Of a stretch of 64,000 bases of DNA, positions 18,828 through 28,822 are shown piece by piece. Under the pieces are notes generated by a model. That model ran no database searches. It saw nothing but the letters and a program-made list of their open reading frames with translations, and was not told where the DNA came from. The position numbers and the translations under genes are program-made. This DNA is from an uncultured Paracoccaceae bacterium (GTDB lineage: Bacteria; Pseudomonadota; Alphaproteobacteria; Rhodobacterales; Rhodobacteraceae): NCBI GenBank assembly GCA_947496535.1, contig CANMDE010000001.1, positions 930,001 through 994,000 on the forward strand. The letters are read 5' to 3'. The stretch's first letter is position 1, and every line of letters begins with the position of its first letter.

Positions 18828-19958
18828 AGAAGGTTTGTGGTTCTTGATGAATTGAGGACGACATTCAACACAGACATTCGGCAAGCCAAAAGTATTGTCT
18901 CGAACATCGCCCCCAGATGATACGGGTTACCCAACCCACTGGTACCAGTCGCACGTGTCGGCCACTCACCTCCGCAACGTACTTCTCTCAAATACGGTCG
19001 GGAATGTTTTCACACCCCCGATTTAACGTCGGCATCATTTCGCCTATCGGGAAAAATTGCCGGGGTACTAATTAATCAAACGAGGTCTAATTGACCCCGG
19101 GTAAAGATTTAGCAGATGTAGCGCGTTCAGTTCAACCTGTACCAAAGTATGTCATAGTTACTGACTAAACTCCTTTTGGTTGAGTATGAAATTGAGTAGT
19201 GGATGATTGTTTTGTATCGGCTCTCAGTCAGCAAAGAATAGATGTGGTGAATTTTTATCATTTATTATCATGTGTTTATCCGTAAAACTGCTTATCGGAA
19301 CGCCAATAGTATTATAAAGTTTAGGTAAACATATGTTGCAAATACATCAGATTGTTTCCCATTCAGGTAGTGTGATTACTGAAACGACTTGCAATAATTT
19401 AAACCTTTGCGGGTCCTAATCTTTAGGCCAAATGCGGCATTTGTATCGGCAGAACGCCGCTTATATATGCAGTTTATATAGGCTCGAATCGAAATATTCT
19501 CGTTGCTCTGTGGCGACACCATGTGGAATCGTGGCCAACTCCCCAAGAAGTGATGTTCAAGACTGATGGGCCAGCAGTTAACCTTAAAAACTATCAACAA
19601 ATTATGGGTATGCTGGTAATTTTTGCCGCCCGGTGGCGGTACACTTTGCAAGTAATTCGTGCGATATCCGGTCAAAATATGCGCCACAAAACAACTGTGG
19701 CCCTTGCGCCCCACTTGACGTCATTTATCCGCCGATGCCGACTCATTGGTATTCATCTACTGTTGCGACAGAAAGGAAGTTTTTTATCATCGATAAGATC
19801 GCTATCAACTATTTGTGATCGTTTTGTCTGCGATGGACAGATTGGGCGAATTAACTGATGAACTGCATCATAATCGCGCAATCGTTTATTTGCTGTCATC
19901 ACAGTCTCGACCCCGGCATTCTGGCCGTGTGCCAACAGAAAGGACGCTTAGAGCAAGG
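18828..19958. other. AT-rich gene-free stretch after recN
   Basis: About 1.1 kb with clearly lower GC than either side, especially 19020-19800. Reading both strands I find only short open frames with no ribosome site, no family resemblance and atypical composition. Small structures include CCGCC-CGGT-GGCGG at 19626-19639 and GCGGC/GCCGC arms at 19434-19460, neither followed by a T run. No tRNA or rRNA was recognised. It could hold a small RNA, a decayed acquired gene, or regulatory DNA for the downstream ClC gene; nothing in the sequence settles this. Confidence 0.5.
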
Positions 19959-21647
19959 ATGGCGCGGGAACTGAAACCATTCGTACAAAAAAGTGCGACG
20001 GATTTCGGGCAGGCGTGCCGCGACGCCGCGAAGGTTCTAAGAACACGTGGCCCTAGTCAAATCCAGTTCTGGTTTATTGCTTTGGCGATCGGGATTGCGG
20101 CGGGGACAGCAGCTTTATTGTTCCGGTTGGGGATCGAAAGCTTGCAGGCGTTCTTGTACGGAACTGACGATATCACCAAGCTCCACAGCTTTGCTGCGAG
20201 CCTTGCCTGGTACTGGATCTTGACGATCCCGATACTTGGCGGGCTGGTTGTTGGTTTGATCCTGGATCGGTTCACTGACGATGGGCGGGTTCGGTCCGTA
20301 GCCGATGTCATCGAAAGTGCGGCACTGGATGAAGGACGGGTAGAGGTCAGGCGTGGTTTTGTCTCTGCCTTGGCATCGATGATCACGCTATCGACAGGTG
20401 GATCATCCGGACGGGAGGGCCCGGTGGTGCATTTGGCCGCTGTCCTGTCGACCTGCGTTTGCCGCTGGATCAAGGCGAACGGAATTACGGCGCGTGACCT
20501 ACTCGGCTGTGCCGTGGCCGCGGCTGTGTCAGCCAGTTTCAATGCACCCATTGCCGGTGCCCTTTTCGCGCTCGAAGTCGTATTACGCCACTTCGCGGTT
20601 CATGCCTTTGCGCCCATTGTTATCGCCGCTGCTGCAGGAACGGTCATCAGCCGACTGGCCTTGGGGGACGTTACCGAGTTCACGTTGTCGGGGCAAAACG
20701 CACTCGCCTTCTATGTCGAGCTGCCGGCGTTTCTTTTGCTCGGCATTGTTTGCGGTCTTGTCGCCGTCGTGTTGATGAAAGCGATCTTCTGGGCCGACGA
20801 TTTCGCGAGCCATTTGCAGGCGCGGACAGGGGTGCCCCGTTTCTTGCGGCCTGCCGTGGCGGGAAGCCTGCTGGGCCTGATCGCCATATGGTATCCGCAC
20901 ATCATCGGTGTCGGCTATGAAACCACCTCGGACGCGCTGACCGGGAACCTGTTGTTGCATGAAGCGATTGTTTTTGTGGTTCTCAAGGTCGTCGCCGTGG
21001 CCATCACCATTGGCGGGCGCATGGGTGGAGGCGTGTTTTCACCGTCGCTGATGGTGGGTGCGCTGACCGGGTTGGCTTTCGGTGTTATCGCCACATCAAT
21101 TTTCCCAAACGTGTCGGGCGAGGGGACGCTATATGCACTGGCAGGCATGGGTGCGGTGGCGGCCGCAGTTCTGGGCGCACCCATCTCGACCACACTGATC
21201 GTCTTTGAGCTGACCGGAGACTGGCAAACCGGTCTTGCTGTGATGGTGGCCGTCTCACTGTCCACGACGATTTCATCACGATTGGTGGACCGGTCGTTTT
21301 TTCTCACACAGTTGGAACGACGAAACGTCCATCTTGCCGCCGGGCCGCAAGCCTATTTGCTGGCCACGTTCAAGGTTTCCTCGATCATGCGCGAAATGGA
21401 TGCATCCAACGCTGCGGAGGAAGATGCTTGTTGGGAACTGATCCGCGAGGGTGTTTACATCGATGGGAACGCGACGCTCGAACAGGCGATGCCGATGTTT
21501 GAACAGGCCGGGCATAACTTCATTCCGGTCGTCACGCTAGGCGGCGAAGACGCCCCACCAGAGCTGTGGGGGGCATTGTTTCAGGTGGATGCGTTGCGCG
21601 CTTTGAACAAGGCTCTGGGCGACACCGCAGCCGAAGAGCATTCCTAG
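19959..21647 (+). CDS. ClC family chloride channel/transporter with C-terminal CBS-like region
   Basis: Membrane protein that moves chloride, 562 residues from the ATG at 19959; a longer frame from 19815 exists but adds 48 residues without resemblance to the family. Selectivity and gating motifs are visible: GRVRSVADVIES (in place of GSGIPE), GSSGREGP with the gating glutamate (Glu153 in this numbering), NAPIAGALFALEVV, and GGGVFSPSLMVGAL. The residue matching the internal proton glutamate of E. coli ClC (Glu203) is valine, as in true channels. About 110 C-terminal residues form a CBS-like regulatory part. It converges with the DUF427 gene, overlapping by 4 bases. Confidence 0.88.
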   Translation: MARELKPFVQKSATDFGQACRDAAKVLRTRGPSQIQFWFIALAIGIAAGTAALLFRLGIESLQAFLYGTDDITKLHSFAASLAWYWILTIPILGGLVVGLILDRFTDDGRVRSVADVIESAALDEGRVEVRRGFVSALASMITLSTGGSSGREGPVVHLAAVLSTCVCRWIKANGITARDLLGCAVAAAVSASFNAPIAGALFALEVVLRHFAVHAFAPIVIAAAAGTVISRLALGDVTEFTLSGQNALAFYVELPAFLLLGIVCGLVAVVLMKAIFWADDFASHLQARTGVPRFLRPAVAGSLLGLIAIWYPHIIGVGYETTSDALTGNLLLHEAIVFVVLKVVAVAITIGGRMGGGVFSPSLMVGALTGLAFGVIATSIFPNVSGEGTLYALAGMGAVAAAVLGAPISTTLIVFELTGDWQTGLAVMVAVSLSTTISSRLVDRSFFLTQLERRNVHLAAGPQAYLLATFKVSSIMREMDASNAAEEDACWELIREGVYIDGNATLEQAMPMFEQAGHNFIPVVTLGGEDAPPELWGALFQVDALRALNKALGDTAAEEHS

Positions 21648-21985
21648 ACCTGCTCAACAGCCACCTTGTTGGTATAAAAGGCGATATATCCTTTGATCTG
21701 CGCGACATCCTCTTTCGGATCGGCATAGGACCACGCTGCATCCTTGATCTCACCGCTTTTTGCGATGATCGAGAAATACCGCGCATCACCTTTGTATGGG
21801 CAGGTAGACGTGCGGTCGGACGGTTCAATAAAGGCTGTCGCGATGTCTTCCATGGGAAAGTAGGTCACTGGAGGATAATCGCCCTCCGACAGCTCCAACG
21901 CGCGGTCACTTTCACCCAAAACCGCCCCTCCTGCCCGGACAACCCATGTGCCTGATGCTGGACGAATTTTGATATGATCTGCCAT
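21644..21985 (-). CDS. DUF427 domain protein
   Basis: 113-residue soluble protein filling the whole DUF427 fold. Typical features are WVVRAGGAVLGESDRALELSEG, YFPMEDI, the hallmark STCPYKGDARYFSI and AAWSYADPKEDVAQIKGYIAFY. DUF427 proteins are small beta proteins of unknown activity, common in actinobacteria and alphaproteobacteria. It ends in a 4-base convergent overlap with the ClC gene and is transcribed away from aminopeptidase P by a separate unit. Family call is firm, function unknown. Confidence 0.9.
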   Translation of the reverse strand: MADHIKIRPASGTWVVRAGGAVLGESDRALELSEGDYPPVTYFPMEDIATAFIEPSDRTSTCPYKGDARYFSIIAKSGEIKDAAWSYADPKEDVAQIKGYIAFYTNKVAVEQV

Positions 21986-22062
21986 TAAGATGTCCTCTCG
22001 TGCAAAGCGTTGATCTTAAATCGATCTTCGCGACGTTAAGCTGTGTCAATGACGGGTTTATG

Positions 22063-23847
22063 TCAAAGTGGTGCGCAGGCCGTGGTGAGCCAATCGCGCG
22101 TTTCGTCATCCAATCTGGATGTCAGCAGAGCGAGTGTATCGGCATGATAGCGATCAATCCAGTCCCGTTCTGCGGTGTTGATCATACTCGTGTCGATCAG
22201 TCGACGATCCAACGGAACATATGTCAGCGTCTCAAAGTCGCGCATCTCGCGATCGTCACCACCGAGTACGGGCGGGGCATTCTGCACGACGATCAGGTTT
22301 TCGATCCGTATCCCGAATTCCCCTTCGCGATAATAGCCCGGTTCGTTCGACAAGATCATACCCGGCTCCAGCGCCACGGTAGAGCGGCGCGAAATACCCT
22401 GCGGCCCTTCATGAACGCTCAGGTAACTACCCACGCCATGGCCAGTGCCATGGTCGTAATCCATCCCCGCCATCCAAAGTGGCGCACGAGCCAGCGCATC
22501 AAGATGCTGACCGCCGACATTATTTGGAAATCTTGCACGGCTGATGGCAATCATGCCCTGCAGAACGCGGGTATAGCAGGTCCGGTGTATATCCGACGGA
22601 TCGCCGACAATGACCGTGCGGGTGATGTCGGTCGTCCCGTCCACATATTGCCCGCCGCTATCGATCAGCAAAAGCTCACCCAGGTTGATGGCCCGATTGG
22701 TTTTCTCACTAACGCGGTAGTGGACGATGGCACCATGAGGACCCGCCCCGCAGATCGTTTCAAAACTGATATCGCGCAGCGCATTGGTCTGCACGCGGAA
22801 CCCTTCGAGCGCTTTAACAACATCAATCTCGGTTAGCCCCCCTTTGGGGGCTTCGGCATCGAGCCAGGCCAGAAACCGGACCATGGCAACCGCATCGCGA
22901 GTGTGGGCGGCCTTCGCACCTGCAATCTCGACCTCGTTCTTGCGGGCCTTCGGTAAGATACAAGGATCGCCGGTTCTGACGATTTCGGTCCCCGCATCGT
23001 CCAGAGTGGTGGCAATGACATCAGGGCAGGTCTTGGGATCGATCCGCGCCTTGCCGGCCAGATTGGCCACCGCAGGCAAAAACGATCCGACATCGTGCAA
23101 TGTGACCTCGGGGCCAAGATGATCGAGAATCGCATCGGCTTTCCCCGGTATGGCAAACAAATCGACATGGCCGGTGTCATGCAAAATGGCAAAGCATTGC
23201 GGGACGGGATTTCGTTCAATGTCTGCGCCACGGATGTTGAGAAGCCATGCAATGCTATCCGGTAGGGTCAGAATGGCCGCGTTTGCACCCAGATCCGCAG
23301 CCAGACGGGACCGTTTGCTGGCATGTGTTTCGCCGGTATATTCCGGCGCTTGCGCAAAAAACGAGGCATCGGGGGGCGGGGGCTGATTTTCCCAGATCGT
23401 ATCAATAAAGTTTTCGACGGGGCGTAAGGTGAAGTCAGCCAGTTTTTCGCGCCATTGCGCAACCTCCTGCACGCTATGCAGCCACGGATCATAGGCAAAC
23501 ACACCGCCATCCGGCCGCTGTTCTTTCAGCCATGCGACAAGGCGGTTTTCAGGCCAATCAACGGGTGTGAAATCATCAGCAACCTGACTGCGGATCTGCA
23601 CGCGGTAGCGGCCATCCACAAATATTCCTGCGATATCTGACAACACAGCACAAAACCCGGCCGACCCGGAAAAACCTGTCAGCCATTCCAGCCGCGCATC
23701 GCGGGCGGCAACATATTCACCCTGATGCGTATCTGCGCGTGGGACCAGAAAAACGTCGACCTTTTGCGCGGTCATCACATCGCGCAGCTTGGCCAGTCGA
23801 GGGGGTCCCTGGTCGGGTGAGGATTGCTCCTCAAATGTCTGAAACAT
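22063..23847 (-). CDS. Aminopeptidase P family protein (M24)
   Basis: Metallopeptidase of the Xaa-Pro aminopeptidase family, 594 residues, the long three-domain form. Two creatinase-like N-terminal domains (about 1-310; VFLVPRADTHQGEYVAARD, WLTGFSGSAGF) precede the pita-bread catalytic domain. Its five metal ligands are visible in LIDSGGQYVDGTTDITRT (two Asp), DHGTGHGVGSYLSVHEGP (His), LSNEPGYYREGEFGIRIEN (two Glu). It should release N-terminal residues before proline in cytoplasmic peptides. Next gene upstream is cobT, 27 bases away on the same strand, so the two may share a message. Confidence 0.93.
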   Translation of the reverse strand: MFQTFEEQSSPDQGPPRLAKLRDVMTAQKVDVFLVPRADTHQGEYVAARDARLEWLTGFSGSAGFCAVLSDIAGIFVDGRYRVQIRSQVADDFTPVDWPENRLVAWLKEQRPDGGVFAYDPWLHSVQEVAQWREKLADFTLRPVENFIDTIWENQPPPPDASFFAQAPEYTGETHASKRSRLAADLGANAAILTLPDSIAWLLNIRGADIERNPVPQCFAILHDTGHVDLFAIPGKADAILDHLGPEVTLHDVGSFLPAVANLAGKARIDPKTCPDVIATTLDDAGTEIVRTGDPCILPKARKNEVEIAGAKAAHTRDAVAMVRFLAWLDAEAPKGGLTEIDVVKALEGFRVQTNALRDISFETICGAGPHGAIVHYRVSEKTNRAINLGELLLIDSGGQYVDGTTDITRTVIVGDPSDIHRTCYTRVLQGMIAISRARFPNNVGGQHLDALARAPLWMAGMDYDHGTGHGVGSYLSVHEGPQGISRRSTVALEPGMILSNEPGYYREGEFGIRIENLIVVQNAPPVLGGDDREMRDFETLTYVPLDRRLIDTSMINTAERDWIDRYHADTLALLTSRLDDETRDWLTTACAPL

Positions 23848-23874
23848 ATTGATTTCCTTGATTTGGTGGCGAAA

Positions 23875-25755
23875 TCAACTGGCCTTGCGCATCCCCAATA
23901 CACGGGCGCGTTTACGCGGGTCTGCGTCAAACAGGCTCGCCAATTGTTCTGTCATGGCACCGGCAAGTTGCTCGACATCTGTAATCGTCACTGCGCGTTC
24001 GTAATAGCGGGTGACGTCGTGGCCGATGCCGATAGCGACCAATTCGACCGCTTTGCGTTTTTCGACCATCGCAATCACATCACGCAGATGTTTTTCTAGG
24101 TAATTCGCGGTGTTAACGGACAAAGTTGAATCGTCCACAGGTGCCCCGTCCGAGATGACCATGAGCACCTTGCGTTGTTCGCCGCGCATCATCGACCGGC
24201 GATAGGCCCATTCGAGCGCCTCTCCGTCGATGTTTTCTTTCAACAGTCCTTCTTTCATCATCAAACCCAGATTGGGCCGGGTCCGCCGCCAGGGGGCGTC
24301 CGCGGATTTGTAGATGATGTGGCGCAGATCGTTCAGACGGCCCGGTCCCGGTTCGCGGCCTTCGGCAAGCCACTTTTCACGGGACATGCCGCCTTTCCAA
24401 GCCTTGGTGGTAAAGCCCAGAATTTCGACTTTGACGTCGCAGCGTTCCAGCGTGCGGGCCATGACATCGGCGCATATCGCGGCAATCGAAATGGGCCGTC
24501 CGCGCATGGAGCCTGAGTTGTCCAGCAGCATCGTTACGACAGTATCGCGGAAATCGGTGTCTTTCTCGACCTTGAAAGACAGCGGCGTTGTGGGCGATGC
24601 GACGACGCGCGCCAGACGACCAGCGTCCAGAATGCCTTCCTCGCGGTCGAACTCCCATGACCGGTTCTGTTGCGCCTGCAGGCGGCGTTGCAGTTTGTTG
24701 GCCAAGCGCGACACCGCACCCCTGAGTGGCTCAAGCTGCTGATCCAGATACGCGCGGAGACGTTCCAGCTCGACCGGTTCGGCAAGATCCTCTGCCGCGA
24801 TTTCCTCGTCAAATTCGGTGCTGAAGACCTTGTAGTCGGGATCGGCCTCGGACACGGGCTGCGGGGCGGGCGGTTCTAGTGGGGCCTCGCCCTCTGGCAT
24901 CTCGGTTTCGTCGCCTAGTTCGGCGTCAGCCTGATCATCCATGCTGACCTGTGCCTGGGATGCATCCTGCTGGTCTTCCTGACTTTGTTCCGGCGATGCT
25001 TCGGCCTCATCGCCTTCGCTTTCATCATCACCCGTGCTGTCTGGCTCGTCCTGATCGTCGTCGGGGCCATCTTCCGCCTCGTTTTCCTGATCGTCGTCGA
25101 GATTGTCAGGATCATCACCAAGCTGATCGGAATAACCCATATCGCTGATCAACTGGCGGGCCAGTTTGGCAAAGGCCTGCTGGTCGTTCAGCACATCTTC
25201 GAGCTTTTCGAGTGTTCCACCGCAATGGTCTTCGATGAACCCACGCCACAGTTCCATGACGTTGTCAGCCCCTTTGGGCAGGTCGCGGCCGGTGGCCAGA
25301 TGGCGGATCAGATAACCCGCTGCGACCGACAATGGGGCGTCAGCGGCTTGTGTGATCTGATCGTAACCTTTGCGCCGCGCTTCGTTTTCGATCTTGGCAT
25401 CGATATTGCCCGATGTGCCCGGCATGTGCTGTGCGCCTACTGCCTCAATCCGCGCGGTTTCCATGGCGTCATAAAGATCACGGGCCATCTGCCCTTGTGG
25501 CATGTAGCGAGCGCCAACTTTCGGGTCGTGAAACTTGTGGCGCAATGCAAACGCATCCGCGGTGCCGCGGGCAAGCAGCACCTCATCACGGCTCATCCTG
25601 CGGGACACCTGAGGCAGTCGGATCGTGTCACTGGTTTGGCCAGCAGGATCCACCGAATATGTGACCGACAGTTCAGTGTCATCCGCCATGACTTTCGTCG
25701 CCTCGGCCAAGGCTTTTTTGAACGGATCGGCTGGGTTGTCTGAAGGTTTGTTCAT
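23875..25755 (-). CDS. cobT: Cobaltochelatase subunit CobT
   Basis: Subunit of the CobN-CobS-CobT chelatase that inserts cobalt into hydrogenobyrinic acid a,c-diamide in aerobic B12 synthesis. At 626 residues it has the normal size: an N-terminal helical part, a very acidic middle (about 225-310, long runs of Asp, Glu, Gln), and a C-terminal von Willebrand A domain whose MIDAS starts at LLDNSGSM (Asp412) with the later threonine/aspartate part around [13 protein letters not shown]. CobS, its AAA+ partner, is encoded upstream on the same strand at 26863-27849, but two small secreted-protein genes lie between them. CobN is not in the window. Confidence 0.95.
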   Translation of the reverse strand: MNKPSDNPADPFKKALAEATKVMADDTELSVTYSVDPAGQTSDTIRLPQVSRRMSRDEVLLARGTADAFALRHKFHDPKVGARYMPQGQMARDLYDAMETARIEAVGAQHMPGTSGNIDAKIENEARRKGYDQITQAADAPLSVAAGYLIRHLATGRDLPKGADNVMELWRGFIEDHCGGTLEKLEDVLNDQQAFAKLARQLISDMGYSDQLGDDPDNLDDDQENEAEDGPDDDQDEPDSTGDDESEGDEAEASPEQSQEDQQDASQAQVSMDDQADAELGDETEMPEGEAPLEPPAPQPVSEADPDYKVFSTEFDEEIAAEDLAEPVELERLRAYLDQQLEPLRGAVSRLANKLQRRLQAQQNRSWEFDREEGILDAGRLARVVASPTTPLSFKVEKDTDFRDTVVTMLLDNSGSMRGRPISIAAICADVMARTLERCDVKVEILGFTTKAWKGGMSREKWLAEGREPGPGRLNDLRHIIYKSADAPWRRTRPNLGLMMKEGLLKENIDGEALEWAYRRSMMRGEQRKVLMVISDGAPVDDSTLSVNTANYLEKHLRDVIAMVEKRKAVELVAIGIGHDVTRYYERAVTITDVEQLAGAMTEQLASLFDADPRKRARVLGMRKAS

Positions 25756-25837
25756 TGACTTCGGTAAGCCTTTGCCAAGCAGGATTTGTTGGCAAACTAG
25801 AGCCGTTGTGGCGCAATGACCAGAGCTGCCGGAGTGA

Positions 25838-26215
25838 TTAGCTCAGCAGAAACGACGTACATTCCCGTGTCAGCCGGGTCGCGGTACGCGTGGCCCATGC
25901 GGCGTCCGCCGGATCGTCGTTAAACGTCGCGCGGGTCAGCAGGGCGGATTGTGCCAGTTTGGCCGAGATGCGCCAATGCAGCACCTCGCGGCCCATGTCA
26001 GGTGGCATCACCGCCGCAAGCAAATCAAGAACATCCGCACGCTGGCGTTTGGTCTGCTCGGATGCGTCGCCGTCAAACATCCATTGGTACTCCATCACCG
26101 CAGACAGCCGGCCCGCGCAATTGGCGAAGGTACGAAGCGTGTCTGTCGTTTGCGCCATTGTCGCCGGGGCGGACAGGGCCAGACAGAGTATCGCGCCATG
26201 GATATAGGTTCGCAT
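25838..26215 (-). CDS. Small secreted protein, paralogue A, unknown function
   Basis: 125 residues from the ATG at 26215 ([21 protein letters not shown] signal peptide; another ATG at 26224 adds three residues). The mature part, about 100 residues, is mostly helical with two cysteines: one in [16 protein letters not shown] and one in [10 protein letters not shown] at the end, likely forming a disulphide. It aligns along its whole length with the next gene upstream (26291-26686), sharing F-A-x-C-x-GRLSAV-x-EY-x-W, a central [16 protein letters not shown] helix, LLTRA and the RxCTSLL end. Not recognised as a named family. It lies between cobS and cobT. Confidence 0.75.
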   Translation of the reverse strand: MRTYIHGAILCLALSAPATMAQTTDTLRTFANCAGRLSAVMEYQWMFDGDASEQTKRQRADVLDLLAAVMPPDMGREVLHWRISAKLAQSALLTRATFNDDPADAAWATRTATRLTRECTSFLLS

Positions 26216-26290
26216 ACCGCTCATGATTACATCATGATGGTAAATAAATCGCTCAAAATTAAGGCAAAATGAAAACTGCGCGTTGATCTG

Positions 26291-26686
26291 TCAGAGCGTC
26301 AGCAGGGACGTACACTGGCGTTCCAGCCGTTTTGCCTGGTCAAGCGCCCATGCGGCCTCTGTGCTGTCCTGCGCCAACTCTGCACGGGTCAGAAGGTTCC
26401 ACTGCGCCTCTTTGGCTGCGTTGCGCCAGTCCAGAACATCGCGAGATCGATCAATAGGGATGATGGCCGCGACAATCTCGACCGCGGCATCGCGGCGCTG
26501 TGATGTCTCGGCCGAGACGGCGCCCGAGACGTTCCATTCATATTCGACAACGGCTGACAGACGGCCCACGCAGGAGGCAAAAGTCTGCAACTGTAATTCC
26601 GGCGCCATAGTCTGCGCCTGTACCGGTAGAGCCCCCAAAAGGAGCGATGATGCCAAGCATAACGCTGGCCACTTACTGCAAAACAT
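26291..26686 (-). CDS. Small secreted protein, paralogue B, unknown function
   Basis: 131 residues with signal peptide MFCSKWPALCLASSLLLGAL ending near VQAQ. The mature region parallels paralogue A: FASCVGRLSAVVEYEW, AVEIVAAIIP, DWRNAAKEAQWNLLTRA and a final RQCTSLLTL, with the same two-cysteine spacing. The pair is a tandem duplication that has since diverged strongly. Both sit on the strand of cobS and cobT, with 77 bases between them and 176 bases up to cobS. No binding or catalytic motif can be named; periplasmic location is inferred from the signal peptide. Confidence 0.75.
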   Translation of the reverse strand: MFCSKWPALCLASSLLLGALPVQAQTMAPELQLQTFASCVGRLSAVVEYEWNVSGAVSAETSQRRDAAVEIVAAIIPIDRSRDVLDWRNAAKEAQWNLLTRAELAQDSTEAAWALDQAKRLERQCTSLLTL

Positions 26687-26862
26687 AACAAAACCATTTC
26701 ACTTATCACGTGAGGCTATGTTTGCGGTCATTTTCGTTAAAATTTGGGCAAATTGGCGGTATTATAGTGCGCCAACTGGTTGGCAGCGCCACATGTCTTA
26801 ATTGCTTAACGGTCGCCGTCCGGTCAATCAGAACCGACAGCGACCGCAATAGGGCGAGTGCA

Positions 26863-27849
26863 TCACCCCAAGCTTAAGCTCGCCGCGCTTTCGGGCAGTT
26901 CCTCGTCAAAGCAGCGCTGATAGAACTCGGCCACGGTCTGCCGCTCCAACTCATCGCACTTGTTCAGGAAAGACAGGCGGAACGCATAGCCCACATCCTG
27001 AAAAATCCGCGCGTTTTCGGCCCAGGATAGAACCGTCCTTGGGGACATCACCGTGCTCAGATCACCATTCATAAATGCTGTCCGGGTCAGGTCCGCGACA
27101 GTGACCATCTGAGAAATCGTCTTGCGGCCCTTTTCGGTGTTGAAGTGGGGCGATTTCGAAATGACGATGGCGGCTTCCGCGTCATGGGATAGGTAGTTCA
27201 GCGTGGCCACCAGCGACCAGCGGTCCATCTGTGCTTGGTTGATCTGCTGGGTGCCGTGGTACAGACCGGTCGTATCACCCAAACCAACTGTGTTGGCTGT
27301 CGCAAACAAGCGGAAATAGGGGTTGGGCGTGATGATTTCATTCTGATCCATCAGGGTCAGCTTGCCGTCATGTTCCAGCACCCGCTGGATAACAAACATC
27401 ACATCGGCGCGGCCCGCGTCATATTCGTCAAACACGATGGCCACTGGGTTGCGCAGCGCCCAGGGCAGAATGCCTTCGTGGAATTCCGTGACCTGCACAC
27501 CATCACGCAGCTTGATCGCGTCCTTGCCGATCAGGTCGATCCGGCTGATATGACTGTCGAGGTTCACGCGAACGCAAGGCCAGTTCAGCCGCGCGGCAAC
27601 CTGTTCGATATGCGTTGACTTACCGGTGCCGTGATACCCCTGAATCATCACCCGGCGGTTATAGCCAAAACCGGCCAAAATAGCCAAAGTCGTATCGGGA
27701 TCGAACTTATAGGTGCCATCGATTTCGGGCACTCGGTCTGACCGATCCGCGAACCCTTTGATTTTCATGTCGCTGTCGATGCCGAATACATCGCGGACAG
27801 AAATCTCTTCCGTGGGTTTTGCAAGCATATCAATCGTCCCGTCGGCCAT
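26863..27849 (-). CDS. cobS: Cobaltochelatase subunit CobS
   Basis: AAA+ ATPase that forms a ring complex with CobT and drives cobalt insertion by CobN; 328 residues, standard length. Walker A is GYHGTGKS (residues 71-78), Walker [11 protein letters not shown], followed by the sensor region [21 protein letters not shown], all matching CobS/MoxR-type ATPases. An AAAGAGGCG purine stretch precedes the ATG. A J-domain gene and bolA lie about 1.4-2.1 kb upstream, a linkage also known from other alphaproteobacteria. Firm assignment. Confidence 0.96.
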   Translation of the reverse strand: MADGTIDMLAKPTEEISVRDVFGIDSDMKIKGFADRSDRVPEIDGTYKFDPDTTLAILAGFGYNRRVMIQGYHGTGKSTHIEQVAARLNWPCVRVNLDSHISRIDLIGKDAIKLRDGVQVTEFHEGILPWALRNPVAIVFDEYDAGRADVMFVIQRVLEHDGKLTLMDQNEIITPNPYFRLFATANTVGLGDTTGLYHGTQQINQAQMDRWSLVATLNYLSHDAEAAIVISKSPHFNTEKGRKTISQMVTVADLTRTAFMNGDLSTVMSPRTVLSWAENARIFQDVGYAFRLSFLNKCDELERQTVAEFYQRCFDEELPESAASLSLG

Positions 27850-28130
27850 GTGCGTCGCCTCTTTAAATATGATCCGCGTCTCGGCTGGGATGCATCATAA
27901 CGCGAGGCGCTGCAAGGGGAAGGGCGGGGCGTATTGTCTCTGGCATCCATCAAATTAGTCCCGGTTCAACATGGAGCGGGGGCAAGTTCTGTTTTTCTGT
28001 GTTTTGGCCTCGCCGGTTTGCACTTTGTTAACCAACTCTGGCTATCAGATGCGTCAACCAGGGGGCGCAGATAACGACCTCTCTGGCTCATGGCAGTTTG
28101 CGTTTATCGCGTTGAATATGGTTACAGGAA

Positions 28131-28715
28131 ATGAAAATCAGAAAAATTCTGAATGCTGGGTTCTATAATGAATTCACCCCGGGCCAGATGGCCTTGGTTA
28201 AGGGGCGGTTAATTGTTGTGTTTGTGGCGTCGCTGTTGGCGCATATGCATGTGGTCGGTTTTGGCGGCCTGGAAGAGGCGCGTTTTGCGCCGTTGGTCTA
28301 TCTTATCTGGCTAAGCGTTGCAGCGGGTGCAGGTGCGATTGCGTCGATCATTCTGATGCGGGATTGGCTTGGCGGGTCAGGCATGGCCGGGTTTGCAAGG
28401 GCTTTGGTGGCGCTGATGGGCATGACGATCATGACCTTCGGCGTGGCATCTGCGCTTGTGTTGCCTTTGTACGGGCGTCTGTTGGGACCGCTGCTGATCC
28501 ATGTCACGACGGTCAATCTTCCGATCATGTTAGCGATCTGGTTTTCTGCGGTATGGACGGCGCACCTGATGCATCGCCGTCGGGTGGACGAGCTATCATC
28601 GATCTACAAGGTCGCATTGCCAGAGGATCGGCCATTGCGGCAGTTCAGCGTGCTTTCGCGCCTGTCCTTGCCCGCGACGCTTGCCCATCAACGGGCACGT
28701 TGGACGAATTCCTGA
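28131..28715 (+). CDS. Four-helix membrane protein, possibly sensor part of a LytTR-like protein
   Basis: 194 residues with four hydrophobic helices (about 24-42, 53-76, 87-108, 120-145) followed by a hydrophilic tail of about 45 residues. The tail has a linker-like stretch (LPEDRPLRQFSVLSRLSLPATLAHQ) that faintly recalls the linker before the LytTR DNA-binding domain in roseobacter membrane regulators, but the chain stops where such a domain would begin. No other frame downstream continues it. The ATG at 28131 lies right after AGGAA; the in-frame ATG at 28188 is an alternative. Function unknown; possible C-terminally truncated regulator. Confidence 0.6.
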   Translation: MKIRKILNAGFYNEFTPGQMALVKGRLIVVFVASLLAHMHVVGFGGLEEARFAPLVYLIWLSVAAGAGAIASIILMRDWLGGSGMAGFARALVALMGMTIMTFGVASALVLPLYGRLLGPLLIHVTTVNLPIMLAIWFSAVWTAHLMHRRRVDELSSIYKVALPEDRPLRQFSVLSRLSLPATLAHQRARWTNS

Positions 28716-28822
28716 TGCAGGGGCAAACATCTGCGCGATAATTAGGAACCTCTGCACAAATCGCCCGCGACTTGTGCGCAATGGAAAGCGTATCCGTCCC
28801 TCAAACAAATTGGGACGGATCA

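Noticed and set aside
19478..19500. GGCTCGAATCG resembling a tRNA T-loop
   Set aside because: No matching acceptor stem, anticodon arm or D arm around it.
19626..19639. CCGCC-CGGT-GGCGG as terminator
   Set aside because: Stem is good but no T run follows on either strand.
19376..19714. 112-codon open frame on - strand in AT-rich gap
   Set aside because: No ribosome site, odd composition, and an overlapping frame of similar length on the other strand.
19523..19858. 111-codon open frame on + strand in AT-rich gap
   Set aside because: No family resemblance or ribosome site; likely chance frame.
22000..22836. 278-codon + strand frame
   Set aside because: Lies antisense to the catalytic half of aminopeptidase P, whose metal-binding motifs are intact.
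27971..28168. 65-codon frame upstream of the four-helix protein
   Set aside because: No clear ribosome site and overlaps the start of the better-supported gene.
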